DNA from: Myxococcaceae bacterium
GTDB taxonomy: Bacteria; Myxococcota; Myxococcia; Myxococcales; Myxococcaceae
Direction of reading: 5' to 3'
Assembly: GCA_016793095.1 (NCBI GenBank)
Contig: JAEUJQ010000068.1
Coordinates: forward strand, 30,184-94,183
Length of the DNA: 64,000 bases
Shown here: piece by piece, positions 42,084 through 51,843 of the stretch
How the letters are laid out: every line of letters starts with the position of its first letter
Numbering within the stretch: position 1 is the stretch's first letter
Translations under genes and position numbers: made by a program
The notes under the pieces: generated by a model
Told to the model about the DNA's origin: nothing
Databases searched by the model: none
Seen by the model: the letters and a program-made list of their open reading frames with translations, nothing else

Positions 42084-43331
42084 ATGTCGCCCCCAGCCGC
42101 AGCTCGTGAAGGTGGTGCGCACCCGACGGTGGACGACGTCGAGTTCCGCGCGCTCTACAAGAAGACGAAGTACGTGGTGGAGACCGCCGACGGCTGGTCG
42201 CTCGTCATCACCCGCTACCGCCCGACGCCCCAGCTCTTCCCCCAGCCGCTCTTCGGCGAGCCGATGCTGCTGGTGCACGGCTTCTGTCAGAACCGCCACG
42301 CGTGGACGAGCGGTGAGTTCGTCAAGAACCTGCTGTTCTTCGGCATCGACGTGCACATCCTCGAGCTGCGCGGGCACGGGAAGAGCTCGATCGAGCTGCA
42401 GCGCGAGCGCGCCGCGAAGTTCGGCAGCAAGCTGCCCAGCGATCTCTCGTGGGACTGGGACATCGACAGCTACTTCCTCTACGACCTGCCGGCGGCCGTC
42501 GCGGGCGTCAGGCGCATCACGCGGCGCGATCGCATCTTCTATTGCGGCCACTCGATGGGCGGAATGCTCGGCTACGGCTACGCGGGCATTCACCAGGAAC
42601 ACTTCGAAGGCATCATCACCATCGGAGCGCCCGCCGAGGTCGGCAAAGGCTCCTTCGCGCTGCAGTGGTTGGCGTACGCAGGGCCGGGCATCTCGTCGAT
42701 GGTCGATGCGGCGCTCGGTGGGCTCAACCTTCAGCGCGGCATTGGTCACACGCTCTCGCAGCTGGCGTCGAAGATCACTCGGAAGGATGCCGGGCCGCAG
42801 CCGCGCACGCTGAAGTACCGCTATCTCCCGCTCGACGCGTGGCTCAAGGCGGCTTCCGACGCGCTGGGGTACGCGGAGCAGTCACCGCTGGCCGGTTTGA
42901 TCGCGTCGCGCGTCACGTGGCTCACGAATTGGGATCGCATGTCGATGTCTGACGTGCGGTGGCTCCTCAAAGAGGGCGGCGAGAAGGAGCCTCGCAAGGT
43001 CGTCGATCAGTTCTTCAAGTGGATCCGCGGCATGGAGGTCGTCTGCTACCGCACCGGCTACGACTTCCAGCGCGGGTTCGCGAAGATCAAGGTGCCGATG
43101 GCGATCATCTTTGGCGATCAAGATCCGCTCGCGTCTTTGGCGTCGACTCGATCGGTCTACCGCGCGGCGAAGAGTGAGTACCTGTTGTGGCGTCCCGTGA
43201 AGGGCAACAGCCACATCGAGCTGACGATGGGGCATGACATTCGGCAGATCTGTTACGACATCAAGAATCTGATCGAATACGCGAGGACGCACCGTGCGCG
43301 GTCTCCGTCGCTGCCTCGCGTGAACGATTGA
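42084..43331 (+). CDS. Alpha/beta hydrolase
   Basis: 415 residues from ATG 42084. LLVHGFCQNRHAW (oxyanion region, about residue 70), ELRGHGKSS, nucleophile Ser in CGHSMGGMLGYGYAG, Asp in IFGDQDPLAS, and His in NSHIELTMGHD. Large insertion between the nucleophile and the Asp forms a cap. Resembles lipase or polyhydroxyalkanoate-type hydrolases; substrate unknown. Its first part has an unrelated reading from the upstream gene in another frame, so the ATG here is the true start. Confidence 0.88.
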   Translation: MSPPAAAREGGAHPTVDDVEFRALYKKTKYVVETADGWSLVITRYRPTPQLFPQPLFGEPMLLVHGFCQNRHAWTSGEFVKNLLFFGIDVHILELRGHGKSSIELQRERAAKFGSKLPSDLSWDWDIDSYFLYDLPAAVAGVRRITRRDRIFYCGHSMGGMLGYGYAGIHQEHFEGIITIGAPAEVGKGSFALQWLAYAGPGISSMVDAALGGLNLQRGIGHTLSQLASKITRKDAGPQPRTLKYRYLPLDAWLKAASDALGYAEQSPLAGLIASRVTWLTNWDRMSMSDVRWLLKEGGEKEPRKVVDQFFKWIRGMEVVCYRTGYDFQRGFAKIKVPMAIIFGDQDPLASLASTRSVYRAAKSEYLLWRPVKGNSHIELTMGHDIRQICYDIKNLIEYARTHRARSPSLPRVND

Positions 43332-43436
43332 GCGGGCTCCGCCATCGGGTCTGCGATCGTCGCTGGCTCAAAGGTCGAGTGGTGATCGATGGGGCGCCGT
43401 GCTTCTCGTGAGACAGCGCCTCGAGCTTCGCGCGAC

Positions 43437-43802
43437 CTACTTTGCGTTCGTGTCGTACTGCATCGCGCCGAACACGTTGCCGCCCGGTTCCTGGAAGAAC
43501 ATCAACGTGCCGACTCCGGAGATCACCGAGCGCTCGAGGATGATCTTTCCGCCGTTGGCGAGGACGCGCTTCTCGGTCTCGTCGATGTCCGCCACCGCGA
43601 GCGTGCACTCGAAGCCGAGCGTGCGCTCGCCGGCGATCAGATCGCGACGGCCCTGGAGCGCGCCGCGAACTCCCGCACCTTCGATTTGGTAGAAGCCCGG
43701 CGGCCCCCACGGCGTGATCTTCCAGCCGAAGACCCGCTCGTAGAACGTCTTGCTGGAATCGACGGCGCTGCTGTTGATCGCGAAGTGGGCGAGGGTGTTC
43801 AT
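43437..43802 (-). CDS. VOC-family (glyoxalase-like) protein
   Basis: 121 residues, one VOC module of two beta-alpha-beta-beta-beta units: AHFAINSSAVDSSKTFYERVFGWKI and LAVADIDETEKRVLANGGKII, ending MFFQEPGGNVFGAMQ. Possible metal ligands are His6 and a late Glu. Convergent with the 42084-43331 hydrolase. Confidence 0.88.
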   Translation of the reverse strand: MNTLAHFAINSSAVDSSKTFYERVFGWKITPWGPPGFYQIEGAGVRGALQGRRDLIAGERTLGFECTLAVADIDETEKRVLANGGKIILERSVISGVGTLMFFQEPGGNVFGAMQYDTNAK

Positions 43803-43871
43803 GGGGCTGCTTTCTGCCCTGATCGCCGCTGTCGTTCTTTCGCTAAAGTGCCAAAAGATGTCGAATTTACG

Positions 43872-44663
43872 TCAGGGCGCTTTCGGCGGCGCAAAGAGCG
43901 TCCGGAACGCCTTCAAGGCGGCGGGATGAAAGACCGTGCCGTGGTCTTCCTGCGGGAATTTTTCGACGCGCCAGGTGAGCGTTGGTGGCGCCGACGCGCT
44001 CAGCGCCGTGAACACCTGATCGACCAGCTTGCTCAGGTCGGGCTCGTTGCTCGCTGCGACGAAGAGCGTCTTGCCCTCCGCTCCATGCAGCATCGGCGCA
44101 AAGCGCGGGACCAGGCTCGCGTCGCTCCACCACAGCGATGGATCGATGGCGATGAAGTGCGTGAAGAGATCGGATCGCTCCACGAACGTCTCCATCACGA
44201 CGAGGCCGGCGAACGACTCGCCGATGATCGCGCGCTCCTTCGTCACCTTCTGGTGCGACTCGATCCACGGCAGCAATTCGTCGGCGATGAACGCGCGGAA
44301 AGCTTCCGAACCGCCGACTCGCGGCGCGACCTTCTTGTCCTCGGCGTTGGTCGTCGGGCCGGTGAGATCTCTCCGCCGCTCGGTGTTCTCGATGCCGACC
44401 AACAGGAACGGCTTCATCGTCCCGTTCGACGCTCCGACCTGCACCAGGCCAGCGACGTGCACGAAGTCTTCTTCGAGCCCGCCATCGAGCATCAACAGCA
44501 GCGGCAACGCGAGCTTTGGGTCCACCGGCGGGCGGTAGATGTTGATGCGGCGCGCTTCGCCTCCGAGCTTCTTCGAGGTGAGCGTGACCGTCTCTCCGAT
44601 CACCAGCGGCTTCGAAGCAGGCCCAGCGGAGACGACGAGCGACAGAGCGACGGCGAAGACCAT
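43872..44663 (-). CDS. Exported esterase (esterase D/IroE-like alpha/beta hydrolase)
   Basis: 263 residues. Signal-like MVFAVALSLVVSAGPA. RRINIYRPP and LLLMLDGGLEEDF, nucleophile in IIGESFAGLVVMETF, acid near AASNEPD, His in EDHGTVFHPAAL. Similar to siderophore-type esterases and antigen 85-like hydrolases. Divergent from an AraC-type regulator with 65 bp between. Confidence 0.85.
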   Translation of the reverse strand: MVFAVALSLVVSAGPASKPLVIGETVTLTSKKLGGEARRINIYRPPVDPKLALPLLLMLDGGLEEDFVHVAGLVQVGASNGTMKPFLLVGIENTERRRDLTGPTTNAEDKKVAPRVGGSEAFRAFIADELLPWIESHQKVTKERAIIGESFAGLVVMETFVERSDLFTHFIAIDPSLWWSDASLVPRFAPMLHGAEGKTLFVAASNEPDLSKLVDQVFTALSASAPPTLTWRVEKFPQEDHGTVFHPAALKAFRTLFAPPKAP

Positions 44664-44728
44664 GACGCGCGCACCGTACGCACAGAACCCGGCGGGGAAC
44701 CGGTTTTTGTACGGACCAGAGCGGCCCG

Positions 44729-45505
44729 ATGACTCGCCGCGGCTTTCCTGACGGCTCCGTCGTGGTGCGCACGTTTCCCGTGACCTTCCTCCACGACACC
44801 ACGCAGTCGCGGCACGAGAAGAAGTGGCACACCTTCATCTACGCGGTGGAAGGCAACCTCGAGGTGCGCACCGGTGGCACGCGACGGCTCGTTCCTTCCG
44901 ATCGCGCGGTGTGGATCCCCGCGGACACGGAGTGCACCACCACGATGCGCGCTCCGATCACGATGCGGAGTTTGTTCTTCGCTCCGGGCGTCTTGAAGAA
45001 GGCGCCGCAGCTGCGCACTGTCGTGGCCTCACCACTCCTCCGTGAGCTGATTCAGGAAGTCACGCGACTCGGCGCGCTCGATCGCAGCAACACGCGACAT
45101 CGGCGGCTGCTCGGCGTGCTCCTCGACACCATTGGTGATGCGCCTGACGTGCAGCTCGAGGTGCCGACTCCGAACGATCCGCGCGCGCGTCGATTCGCGG
45201 AGTCCGTCATCGGCGATCCCGGCGCGACTCAGTCGCTGTCGAAGATCGCTCGCAGCGTCGGAGCCAGTCTCCGCACCATCGAGCGTTGCTTCGTGACGGA
45301 GACGGGTCTGACGCTCGGACAGTGGCGGCGAAGAGTGCGGTTGTTCCACGCCCTCCAACGCCTCGAAGCCGGGGCGTCCGCCACCGAAGCCGCGCTCGAT
45401 GCCGGGTACCAAAGCCCCAGTGCCTTCTCTCAGGCGTTTGCGAGGCAGTTTGGGCGGACGCCCACGGGGCGAACGACCACGCCCCAAACCAGCCGGCGAA
45501 CGTAG
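44729..45505 (+). CDS. AraC-family transcriptional regulator
   Basis: 258 residues. N-terminal cupin-like sensor (FIYAVEGNLEVRTGGTRRLVPSDRAVWIPADTECTT, about 37-75) and C-terminal double HTH (about 150-250) with SLSKIARSVGASLRTIERCFVTETGLTLGQWRRRVRL and YQSPSAFSQAFARQFGRTP. Divergently placed to the esterase gene and so probably its regulator. Confidence 0.92.
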   Translation: MTRRGFPDGSVVVRTFPVTFLHDTTQSRHEKKWHTFIYAVEGNLEVRTGGTRRLVPSDRAVWIPADTECTTTMRAPITMRSLFFAPGVLKKAPQLRTVVASPLLRELIQEVTRLGALDRSNTRHRRLLGVLLDTIGDAPDVQLEVPTPNDPRARRFAESVIGDPGATQSLSKIARSVGASLRTIERCFVTETGLTLGQWRRRVRLFHALQRLEAGASATEAALDAGYQSPSAFSQAFARQFGRTPTGRTTTPQTSRRT

Positions 45506-45581
45506 CGGCACGCGGAGACTCGCCGAGCGAAACAGGCAGGCCGGAAACTGGAGGGACCGTCGGGCGTTGGTAGCCTGCTAC

Positions 45582-47372
45582 ATGATGAGACAGGTCCGAA
45601 TCGCGCTCGCGACATGGGTAGCTCTGGCGATGGTCACGCAGCCGCTCGCCGCGTTCGCGCAGGACCGCGTGCAGCTCAACACCATCACCAGGATCGAAGT
45701 GAAGGGCAGCACCGTCGAGATCACCGGCAGCCGCCGCCCGAACTTCACGACCTTCACGTTGAGCGATCCACCACGCCTGGTGATCGACGTCAGCGAGGCG
45801 GTGTTCTCCGACGTTCCAAAGGAGACGAAGATCGGAGACGGCACCATCACCGCGATCAAGACCGCCGCCTACGGCAGTGAGTCCGCCGCCATCGCGCGCA
45901 TCCTCATCGGCTTCGAGCGCGAGCTCGAGACCGACATCGCGAGCACCGGGAACGCGTTGGTGGTGAAGCTCCCGCTCGATCCGAAGGCGCAGCAGAAGCT
46001 GATCGCCGAGAAGCTCGAGGCCGACAAGGCCGCGCGCGCTCAACGTGAAGCCGCAGCCCGCGCCCAGGCCGAGAAGGACAAGGCCGAGCGCGACGAGAAG
46101 GAACGCCTCGCCCGCGAAGAGAGCGAGAAGAAGCGCGCTGAAGCCGAGGCAGCGAAGAAGAAGGCCGAGGAAGAGAAGCTCGCGAAGCTCGCCGCCGAGA
46201 AGGAAGAGAAGGACCGGCTGGCGCGCGAGAAGGCCGAGAAGGAAGCGCTCGCGAAGGCCGAAGCCGAGGCAGCGAAGAAGAAGGCCGAGGAAGAGAAGCT
46301 CGCCAGGCTGGCTGCGGAGAAGGAAGAGAAGGAACGGCTGGCGCGCGAGAAGGCAGAGAAGGAAGCGCTCGCGAAGGCCGAAGCCGAACGCAAGGCGAAG
46401 GAGCTCGCCGAGCTCAAGCGCAAGGAATCGGAAGCCCGCGAGGCGCGGGTCCTGGCTGAGAAGGAAGCAGCGCGTGCCGAGGCCGAGCGCAAGAAGCGCG
46501 AGGAGGAAGAGAAGGTCGCCGCCGCAAAGGCCGAAGCCGATCGCGTGAAGGCCGAGAAGGAAGCGCTCGCGAAGGCGGAAGCCGACAAGAAGGCCGCTGC
46601 GAAGGAAGCGAAGGCGCTCGCGGCGAAGGAAAAGAAGGAACGCGAAGAGGCCGAGGCCCGCGCGGTCGCCGAAGCCGCCGCCAACGAGAAGGAACAGAAG
46701 CGCCTCGCCGCGATCGAGGCGAAGACGCGCGCGGCTGACGAGAAGCGTCGCAAGGAAGAGGAAAAGAAGGCGGCCGAGGAAGCAAAGGTCGCCTCCGCCC
46801 GCGACGCTCAGGAGCGCAAAGACGCCGAAGCGAAGGCCAGGCGTGACGCCGAAGCGCAGGCCAGGCGTGACGCCGAGGCGCTCGCGAAGCGTGAGGCTGA
46901 CGAGAAGAAGGCCGCCGCGGAAGAGAAGAAGCGTGAGGCCGAAGCGAAGAAGTTGGCCGCCGCCGACGCCGATCGCGCGCGCAAGCAGAAGGAGCTCGAG
47001 GCCGCCGCCGCCAACACGCCGTCTCCGTCCGAGCTCGCCGCGTCGGGCAAAGCCGCCCGCATGACGTTCGTCGGCTTCAAGCAGAACGATGGAGTGGGGC
47101 GCATCTTCTTCCGCACCTCCTCTCCGGTTCGGTACCGCGTCGGTGAAGACAATGAGCGCCAGGTGGTCATCACGCTCGAGAACACCGAGATCAGCCTCCC
47201 CAACAACCAGCGAATCATCGACGCGTCGTTCTTCGACACGGCGGTGTCGCTGGTGCGACCTGAGGCGCAGGACACCGACGTGAGGGTGACGATCAGCTTG
47301 AAGCAGGCCGTCGCCTATCGCGCGTCGCAGGCAGGAAATGAGCTGACGCTGGAATTCGAACGCCCCGAGTGA
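45582..47372 (+). CDS. AMIN-domain protein with long charged coiled coil
   Basis: 596 residues from ATG 45582 (ATG 45585 also possible). Signal peptide ending AFAQ. First AMIN domain about residues 28-130 (LNTITRIEVKGSTVEITGSRRPNFTTFTL; DPPRLVIDVSEAV). Then about 330 residues of Lys/Glu/Ala-rich helix with a duplicated block (EEEKLAKLAAEKEEKDRLAREKAEKEALAKAEAEAAKKKA type). A second AMIN domain at the C-terminus (MTFVGFKQNDGVGRIFF to LTLEFERPE). AMIN domains bind peptidoglycan or envelope sites. The helix could span the periplasm. It stands 49 bp before lptD. Confidence 0.85.
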   Translation: MMRQVRIALATWVALAMVTQPLAAFAQDRVQLNTITRIEVKGSTVEITGSRRPNFTTFTLSDPPRLVIDVSEAVFSDVPKETKIGDGTITAIKTAAYGSESAAIARILIGFERELETDIASTGNALVVKLPLDPKAQQKLIAEKLEADKAARAQREAAARAQAEKDKAERDEKERLAREESEKKRAEAEAAKKKAEEEKLAKLAAEKEEKDRLAREKAEKEALAKAEAEAAKKKAEEEKLARLAAEKEEKERLAREKAEKEALAKAEAERKAKELAELKRKESEAREARVLAEKEAARAEAERKKREEEEKVAAAKAEADRVKAEKEALAKAEADKKAAAKEAKALAAKEKKEREEAEARAVAEAAANEKEQKRLAAIEAKTRAADEKRRKEEEKKAAEEAKVASARDAQERKDAEAKARRDAEAQARRDAEALAKREADEKKAAAEEKKREAEAKKLAAADADRARKQKELEAAAANTPSPSELAASGKAARMTFVGFKQNDGVGRIFFRTSSPVRYRVGEDNERQVVITLENTEISLPNNQRIIDASFFDTAVSLVRPEAQDTDVRVTISLKQAVAYRASQAGNELTLEFERPE

Positions 47373-47421
47373 GATTAAGGCAAAGCCCCTGGGGGCGACG
47401 CCGCCGGGAGGCAATGCAGGG

Positions 47422-50043
47422 ATGATCGGGCTGTGGCTGGCACTCGCGATCTGCGCCGCGCCCGAAGAGACCGCAGAGGTCTCTGAAGTTCAGATCACGG
47501 CCGAGCGTGTCCTCCACGACGGCAAGAAGCTGATCTCGACCGCGGAAGGCACCGCGAAGCTCACCAGTGAAGGCTCGGCGATCGACGCCGATCGCATCGT
47601 CTACGACCAGAATCGTCGCGTGGCGACCGCCATGGGCCACGTGGTGGCTCGCCTGACGCAGGGCGGAAAGATCGCGGTGATCGCCGATCTGATGACGCTG
47701 CGGTTCGACGAGCGGCAGCAGGTCACCGACGTCTATCTGTATGACGGTCGCGCGATCTCGAAGAAGGACGCTCCGTGGGACGCGTTTCTGGCGGCCAACA
47801 CTGAAGAAAAGGTCGAGAAGGTCGGCACCACGCAGGCGTTGCTCACCGGCAATCACCTGCACCGCAACGGCAACGATTGGACCGTCGAGCAGCTCGAGCT
47901 CGTGCCGTGTGAGTGCGATTTCAAGAACCCGTCGTGGTCGATCACGTCTTCGACTGCCACCGTCGATACCGATGATGATCGCGTCTCGATCACCAACCCC
48001 GTGATTCGGATCAAAGGCATCCCGGTGTTGTGGTTGCCGTGGCTGTCGTTGCCGCTGACTGATCGGCAGACGGGTTTGCTGTTTCCCAAGCCCGACTATT
48101 CGCCGCTCAATGGTTTCTCGTTCGAGCAGCCGGTGTTCGTCACGTTGGGGCGGAGCGCGGACCTCACGTTGACGCCTGGCTTCTTCACCGGAACGCCCAT
48201 CCTCGAGCGCACTGAGCCCGATCCCGCGGACCCGACGAAGATGCGGGTCGTCAAGACACCGCAGAGCGTGAATGGCATCGCCGGCCCGCGTCTGCGCACG
48301 GAGTTCCGTTACACGCCATCGACACACGCGAGCGGGCAGATCAATCTCGGGCTCCTCTACGACTTCCGCACCAGGCGAGACGTCGCGACCTCAGCTCGGG
48401 ATGCCCTCGACACGACGCCGCGTGGGATGCGCGGTGAGCTTCGATGGCTGCACACGCAAGACTTCGATCGCGGTTTCGGTGCGCGCGTCGATTTCAACGG
48501 TCACTCGGACGGCGACTACAACAAAGACAACACCATCGACGTCATCCTCACGACGGCCACGTATCTGCGCAGCTCGGCGACGGCGTTTCATCGCGGCAAC
48601 AACCACTCGCTCACGTTGGATGTGGGGCTCAGGCAGGACATCCAGTGGGGCTACGACTGGCTTGGCAACGGTGCGCAGATCACGCCGCGCAACATGGGCG
48701 TGTTCGGCGCGGGCACGCTCCAGCGGCTTCCTGCGTTCACGTTTGGGTGGACGCCTGATCCCCTCGGGCCAGTGCGCTTCACGCTCGACGCCGAAGCGGT
48801 GCGACTGGCGCCCATATTCTCACTGACCGGCGACGAGGGCTCGGCTGCGCTCGAGGGCGCCATCACCGCCGTCAGCTTCAAACAGGCCGTCGAGAATCAG
48901 CTCTTCAATCCGCTGAGCACTGCGCTGGCCACGACCGCTTCGCCGACGATGGGAAATCGAAAGTGGGACCCCGGCGAGCGCGAGGCGCGGGATCGTTTGA
49001 TGCTCAAGCCGACGCTCACTGCAGCGTTCTCTCCGGGTGGATCGTTCACCCTGAGCGGCTCAGCATCGTGGCGGCAGCTGTTGTGGGCCGGCGAGGCGAG
49101 TGGGCGGAGCTGGGCGCGCGGCTATCTCCTCCTCGGCGGAGCGTTGGAGACGCAGCTCTCTCGCCGCTTCGCAGAGGGCGCTGTGCGTCACGTGATCGAA
49201 CCGCGCATCGAAGTGCGCGCGGTGCCGGTTGGTTTCGATTGCGGCTGGGCAGGAGCGACCGGTGGGTGCGGCACATCGCGGACCTCGACGATCGTGCCTT
49301 ACGATCAAGTCGACTTCGCGGTGCCCAACGTCACTCCGCGCGCGCAAGCCATCGCCGAAATTCGCCAGCGCTTTCACTCGCGCGACGGCACCGAGGTCTT
49401 CCGGCTCGAGGTCGGGCAGGGTGGCGAGTTCAGTCTCGCTCCCGGCGTGACGACCGGCCCCCTGACGCCGACGATCGGTGAGACGTTCGGTCGAGCGACC
49501 TTCCGCATCGGCTGGCTCTCGGGGAGCGGCGCCCTTCGATTCGACCCACTCGCCTCGCGTTGGGTGACCACGACGAACCCAGCCGGAGCGCTGACCGTCA
49601 CGCGCGCGACTGCACGGCTCGATCTCGACGACGGCCGCGGTCACGGCGCCTACGGCACGTACGACAACCTCGTGATGGAAGGCACCGCGCGTTCACGCCA
49701 ACCGCTCGATCTGCTGTTCCTGATCGACCGCGGCTTCACGTCGGCGTTCCGCATGCAGCAGATCACCTTCGGCGCGCGGTGGAACTTCGGGCCGGTTGGC
49801 GTTCGCTACGACGCGTTGGTCGCAGAGCAGAACTTCGGTCCCGCCGCCGGCCCGGTCGATGCGCGGCTCGCCTTCTCGCAACAGACGGTGAGCGTCGGTC
49901 TGACACCCGCCTGTGATTGCTGGCGGCTCGATCTCAACCTCACGCAGCCGATCCCCTGGCGTGAGGGGAAAGCGGTGCTGCAGGCTCCGCAATTTGGCTT
50001 CAGTGTCTCGGTCGCGCGTTTCGGGACCATCGGAGGTCGGTAA
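47422..50043 (+). CDS. lptD: LPS-assembly protein LptD-like
   Basis: 873 residues. Short signal MIGLWLALAICAAPEE. N-terminal OstA/LptA-like beta-jellyroll (about 20-140; ITAERVLHDGKKLISTAEGTAKLTSEGSAIDADRIVYDQNRRVATAMGHV). Then the OstA C-terminal barrel with GIPVLWLPWLSLPLTDRQTGLLFPKP. A Cys pair CEC near residue 168 may form the LptD disulfide. Inserts lipopolysaccharide in the outer leaflet. LptE is not adjacent. Confidence 0.9.
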   Translation: MIGLWLALAICAAPEETAEVSEVQITAERVLHDGKKLISTAEGTAKLTSEGSAIDADRIVYDQNRRVATAMGHVVARLTQGGKIAVIADLMTLRFDERQQVTDVYLYDGRAISKKDAPWDAFLAANTEEKVEKVGTTQALLTGNHLHRNGNDWTVEQLELVPCECDFKNPSWSITSSTATVDTDDDRVSITNPVIRIKGIPVLWLPWLSLPLTDRQTGLLFPKPDYSPLNGFSFEQPVFVTLGRSADLTLTPGFFTGTPILERTEPDPADPTKMRVVKTPQSVNGIAGPRLRTEFRYTPSTHASGQINLGLLYDFRTRRDVATSARDALDTTPRGMRGELRWLHTQDFDRGFGARVDFNGHSDGDYNKDNTIDVILTTATYLRSSATAFHRGNNHSLTLDVGLRQDIQWGYDWLGNGAQITPRNMGVFGAGTLQRLPAFTFGWTPDPLGPVRFTLDAEAVRLAPIFSLTGDEGSAALEGAITAVSFKQAVENQLFNPLSTALATTASPTMGNRKWDPGEREARDRLMLKPTLTAAFSPGGSFTLSGSASWRQLLWAGEASGRSWARGYLLLGGALETQLSRRFAEGAVRHVIEPRIEVRAVPVGFDCGWAGATGGCGTSRTSTIVPYDQVDFAVPNVTPRAQAIAEIRQRFHSRDGTEVFRLEVGQGGEFSLAPGVTTGPLTPTIGETFGRATFRIGWLSGSGALRFDPLASRWVTTTNPAGALTVTRATARLDLDDGRGHGAYGTYDNLVMEGTARSRQPLDLLFLIDRGFTSAFRMQQITFGARWNFGPVGVRYDALVAEQNFGPAAGPVDARLAFSQQTVSVGLTPACDCWRLDLNLTQPIPWREGKAVLQAPQFGFSVSVARFGTIGGR

Positions 50044-50056
50044 CCGCCGAGTTCCC

Positions 50057-50085
50057 TTGACCATTCCGAACCGCCCTTCGACAAT
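50057..50085 (+). promoter_or_regulatory. Candidate promoter before the 50129 lipoprotein
   Basis: TTGACC (50057-50062), 17-bp spacer, GACAAT (50080-50085). Reasonable sigma70-type match about 44 bases before the start. Not tested. Confidence 0.45.
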
Positions 50086-50128
50086 GGCCGCCCGGTTTTC
50101 CCCCTCGTCTGACAGGGAGTCGAAGCGA

Positions 50129-51739
50129 ATGCGCATGCGCCTGCTTGCGGTGCTGGCTGTGGTGTTGGTGACCGGCTTGTCCGGTTGTACGGGCGGTGGC
50201 CCTTCGGTCATGGAGTTCGTCGAGGTCGTCCCGGCGCAGCCCAAGATCGGCGACGTCGTCATCGTGCGTTTCCGGCTCCTCGATTCGCGCGGTGTTCCGC
50301 TCGCCGGCGCCACCACCGAGTTCACCCTGCAGAAGAACGCGAACGGCAGCGCGCCCGCGAACGTGACGTTGTCTCCGGCTTCCGCGCCGTCGATCAAGGG
50401 CAGCGGCTTCGCTGAGACCCAGATCGTCGCGACCTCGCGCGTCAGCTCGGTGATCGTCGAGGCGACTTCGGGCGACAAGAAGGTCATCTCGCCGCCCATC
50501 ACCTTCGCCGGCACCGTGCCCAACGGCCGCCAGCTCACCTTCCAGTGTGGTCCCATCGCCGGCCCCGGCTCCGGTGGTCTGCACGCTCTCGGCGCGTGGG
50601 ACAACTCGCGCACCTTGATCGCCGGTTCCGCCGCGGAATGCACCGCGCACGTCGGCGATCGCAACGGTGACGGTGTCGAAGGTGCGCTCGTCTCGTTCAT
50701 GACCGAGGCCGGCACCATCGGCCCGTCAGAGGTCTCGACGTCGAACCTCGTCGGCGACGCGATCATTCTCTACAAGACGTCGCTGCCGTTCCCCATCGAC
50801 GTGGCGCCCGAGACCTTCACCTGGACGCCGCCCGACAACGATCCGGCGAACACCGGCGATTACGTCGCGCCGCTGTGGATGCACCCCTTCAACTGGACGC
50901 AGAACCCCCTCATCAAGACCACGATGTACACGCTGCAGGAGCCGCGTCGCCCCGACCCCATTCGTCTCAAGCCTGATGGCTCGGGTCGCTTCGAGAACAA
51001 CCCGCGCGACAACCTGGTCACGATGATCGCCGTGACGTCCGGTGAAGAAGGCTTCACCGACACGAACAACAACGGTCAGTTCGACATGGGCGAGGAGTTC
51101 GACGATCTCACCGAGCCGTTCGTGGACTCCAACGACAACGGCACGTGGGACGCGTTCGAGCGCTTCATCGACGTCAACGGCAACCGCCAGTGGGATCCCA
51201 AGAACCTCAAGTGGGACCCCAACACCCTCATCTGGCGCACCGAGAAGATCATCTGGACCGGCTTCCCGGCGTTCGAAGACACCCAACAGACCGTCGTCGG
51301 CGTGAACGGCCACCGCCCGGTCTTCACCACCGCGACGCCGCCCGTGATCCCCGACATGTTGTGCCCGATGGGCAGCTCGACCTGCAGCGCCGCCGGTCCG
51401 CCGCAGACCGTCACCGCGTATCTCGCCGACCCGTGGTTCAACTCCATCGCGCGCAATGGCGACTCCGACGGCTGCCGCATCGACCCGGGTGAGATGCCGC
51501 CGGTGAAGGGCTCGGCCGAAAACGGCGCGGGCTTCGCGTTCACGTACCCGCCCGGCGAACACCTCACGTTCACCATCAAGGACGCCCGCGATCCGCTCGC
51601 GCCTCCCGCGGTGCAGGTGCCTCCGCGCCGCCCGGCGATCGACTACCAGGTCAACATCATCTGCAACTACACCGCGGCCCGAAAAGACGGCTACGAGGTG
51701 CGCATCAACGCCGGCACCATCAAGGGCAAGATCGAGTAG
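50129..51739 (+). CDS. Lipoprotein with Ig-like and EF-hand/dockerin-like segments
   Basis: 536 residues from ATG 50129 (AGGGAG 8 bases before). Lipobox GLSGC (about Cys22). An Ig-like region (about 30-120; VVIVRFRLLDSRGVPLAGATTEFTLQ) is followed by a GDRNGDGVEGALVSF segment and, about residues 312-365, acidic loops DTNNNGQFDMGEEF, DSNDNGTWDAFERF and DVNGNRQWD that resemble calcium-binding EF-hand/dockerin loops. Function unknown; outer-membrane lipoprotein likely. Confidence 0.82.
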   Translation: MRMRLLAVLAVVLVTGLSGCTGGGPSVMEFVEVVPAQPKIGDVVIVRFRLLDSRGVPLAGATTEFTLQKNANGSAPANVTLSPASAPSIKGSGFAETQIVATSRVSSVIVEATSGDKKVISPPITFAGTVPNGRQLTFQCGPIAGPGSGGLHALGAWDNSRTLIAGSAAECTAHVGDRNGDGVEGALVSFMTEAGTIGPSEVSTSNLVGDAIILYKTSLPFPIDVAPETFTWTPPDNDPANTGDYVAPLWMHPFNWTQNPLIKTTMYTLQEPRRPDPIRLKPDGSGRFENNPRDNLVTMIAVTSGEEGFTDTNNNGQFDMGEEFDDLTEPFVDSNDNGTWDAFERFIDVNGNRQWDPKNLKWDPNTLIWRTEKIIWTGFPAFEDTQQTVVGVNGHRPVFTTATPPVIPDMLCPMGSSTCSAAGPPQTVTAYLADPWFNSIARNGDSDGCRIDPGEMPPVKGSAENGAGFAFTYPPGEHLTFTIKDARDPLAPPAVQVPPRRPAIDYQVNIICNYTAARKDGYEVRINAGTIKGKIE

Positions 51740-51800
51740 CAGCAGAGCTTGATGGTGAAGCGTCGTTGCCAGCGGTCGAAGTTGGGGTAGGGTGCCCGCA

Positions 51801-51828
51801 TTGACTCCGGAATCAATTTTCCGGAAAT
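51801..51828 (+). promoter_or_regulatory. Repeated CCGGAA half-sites upstream of the TetR gene
   Basis: TTGACT (51801-51806) followed by CCGGAA at 51807-51812 and 51821-51826, i.e. 14 bp apart (about 1.3 helical turns). The pattern could be a TetR operator over its own promoter. Weak evidence. Confidence 0.3.
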
Positions 51829-51843
51829 CGCGGGAGCCGACCG

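Noticed and set aside
45207..47414. 735-codon open frame on the minus strand, Leu/Arg/Gly-rich
   Set aside because: Antisense of the repetitive AAG/GAG-rich AMIN coiled-coil gene; the regular codons produce a long open shadow frame.
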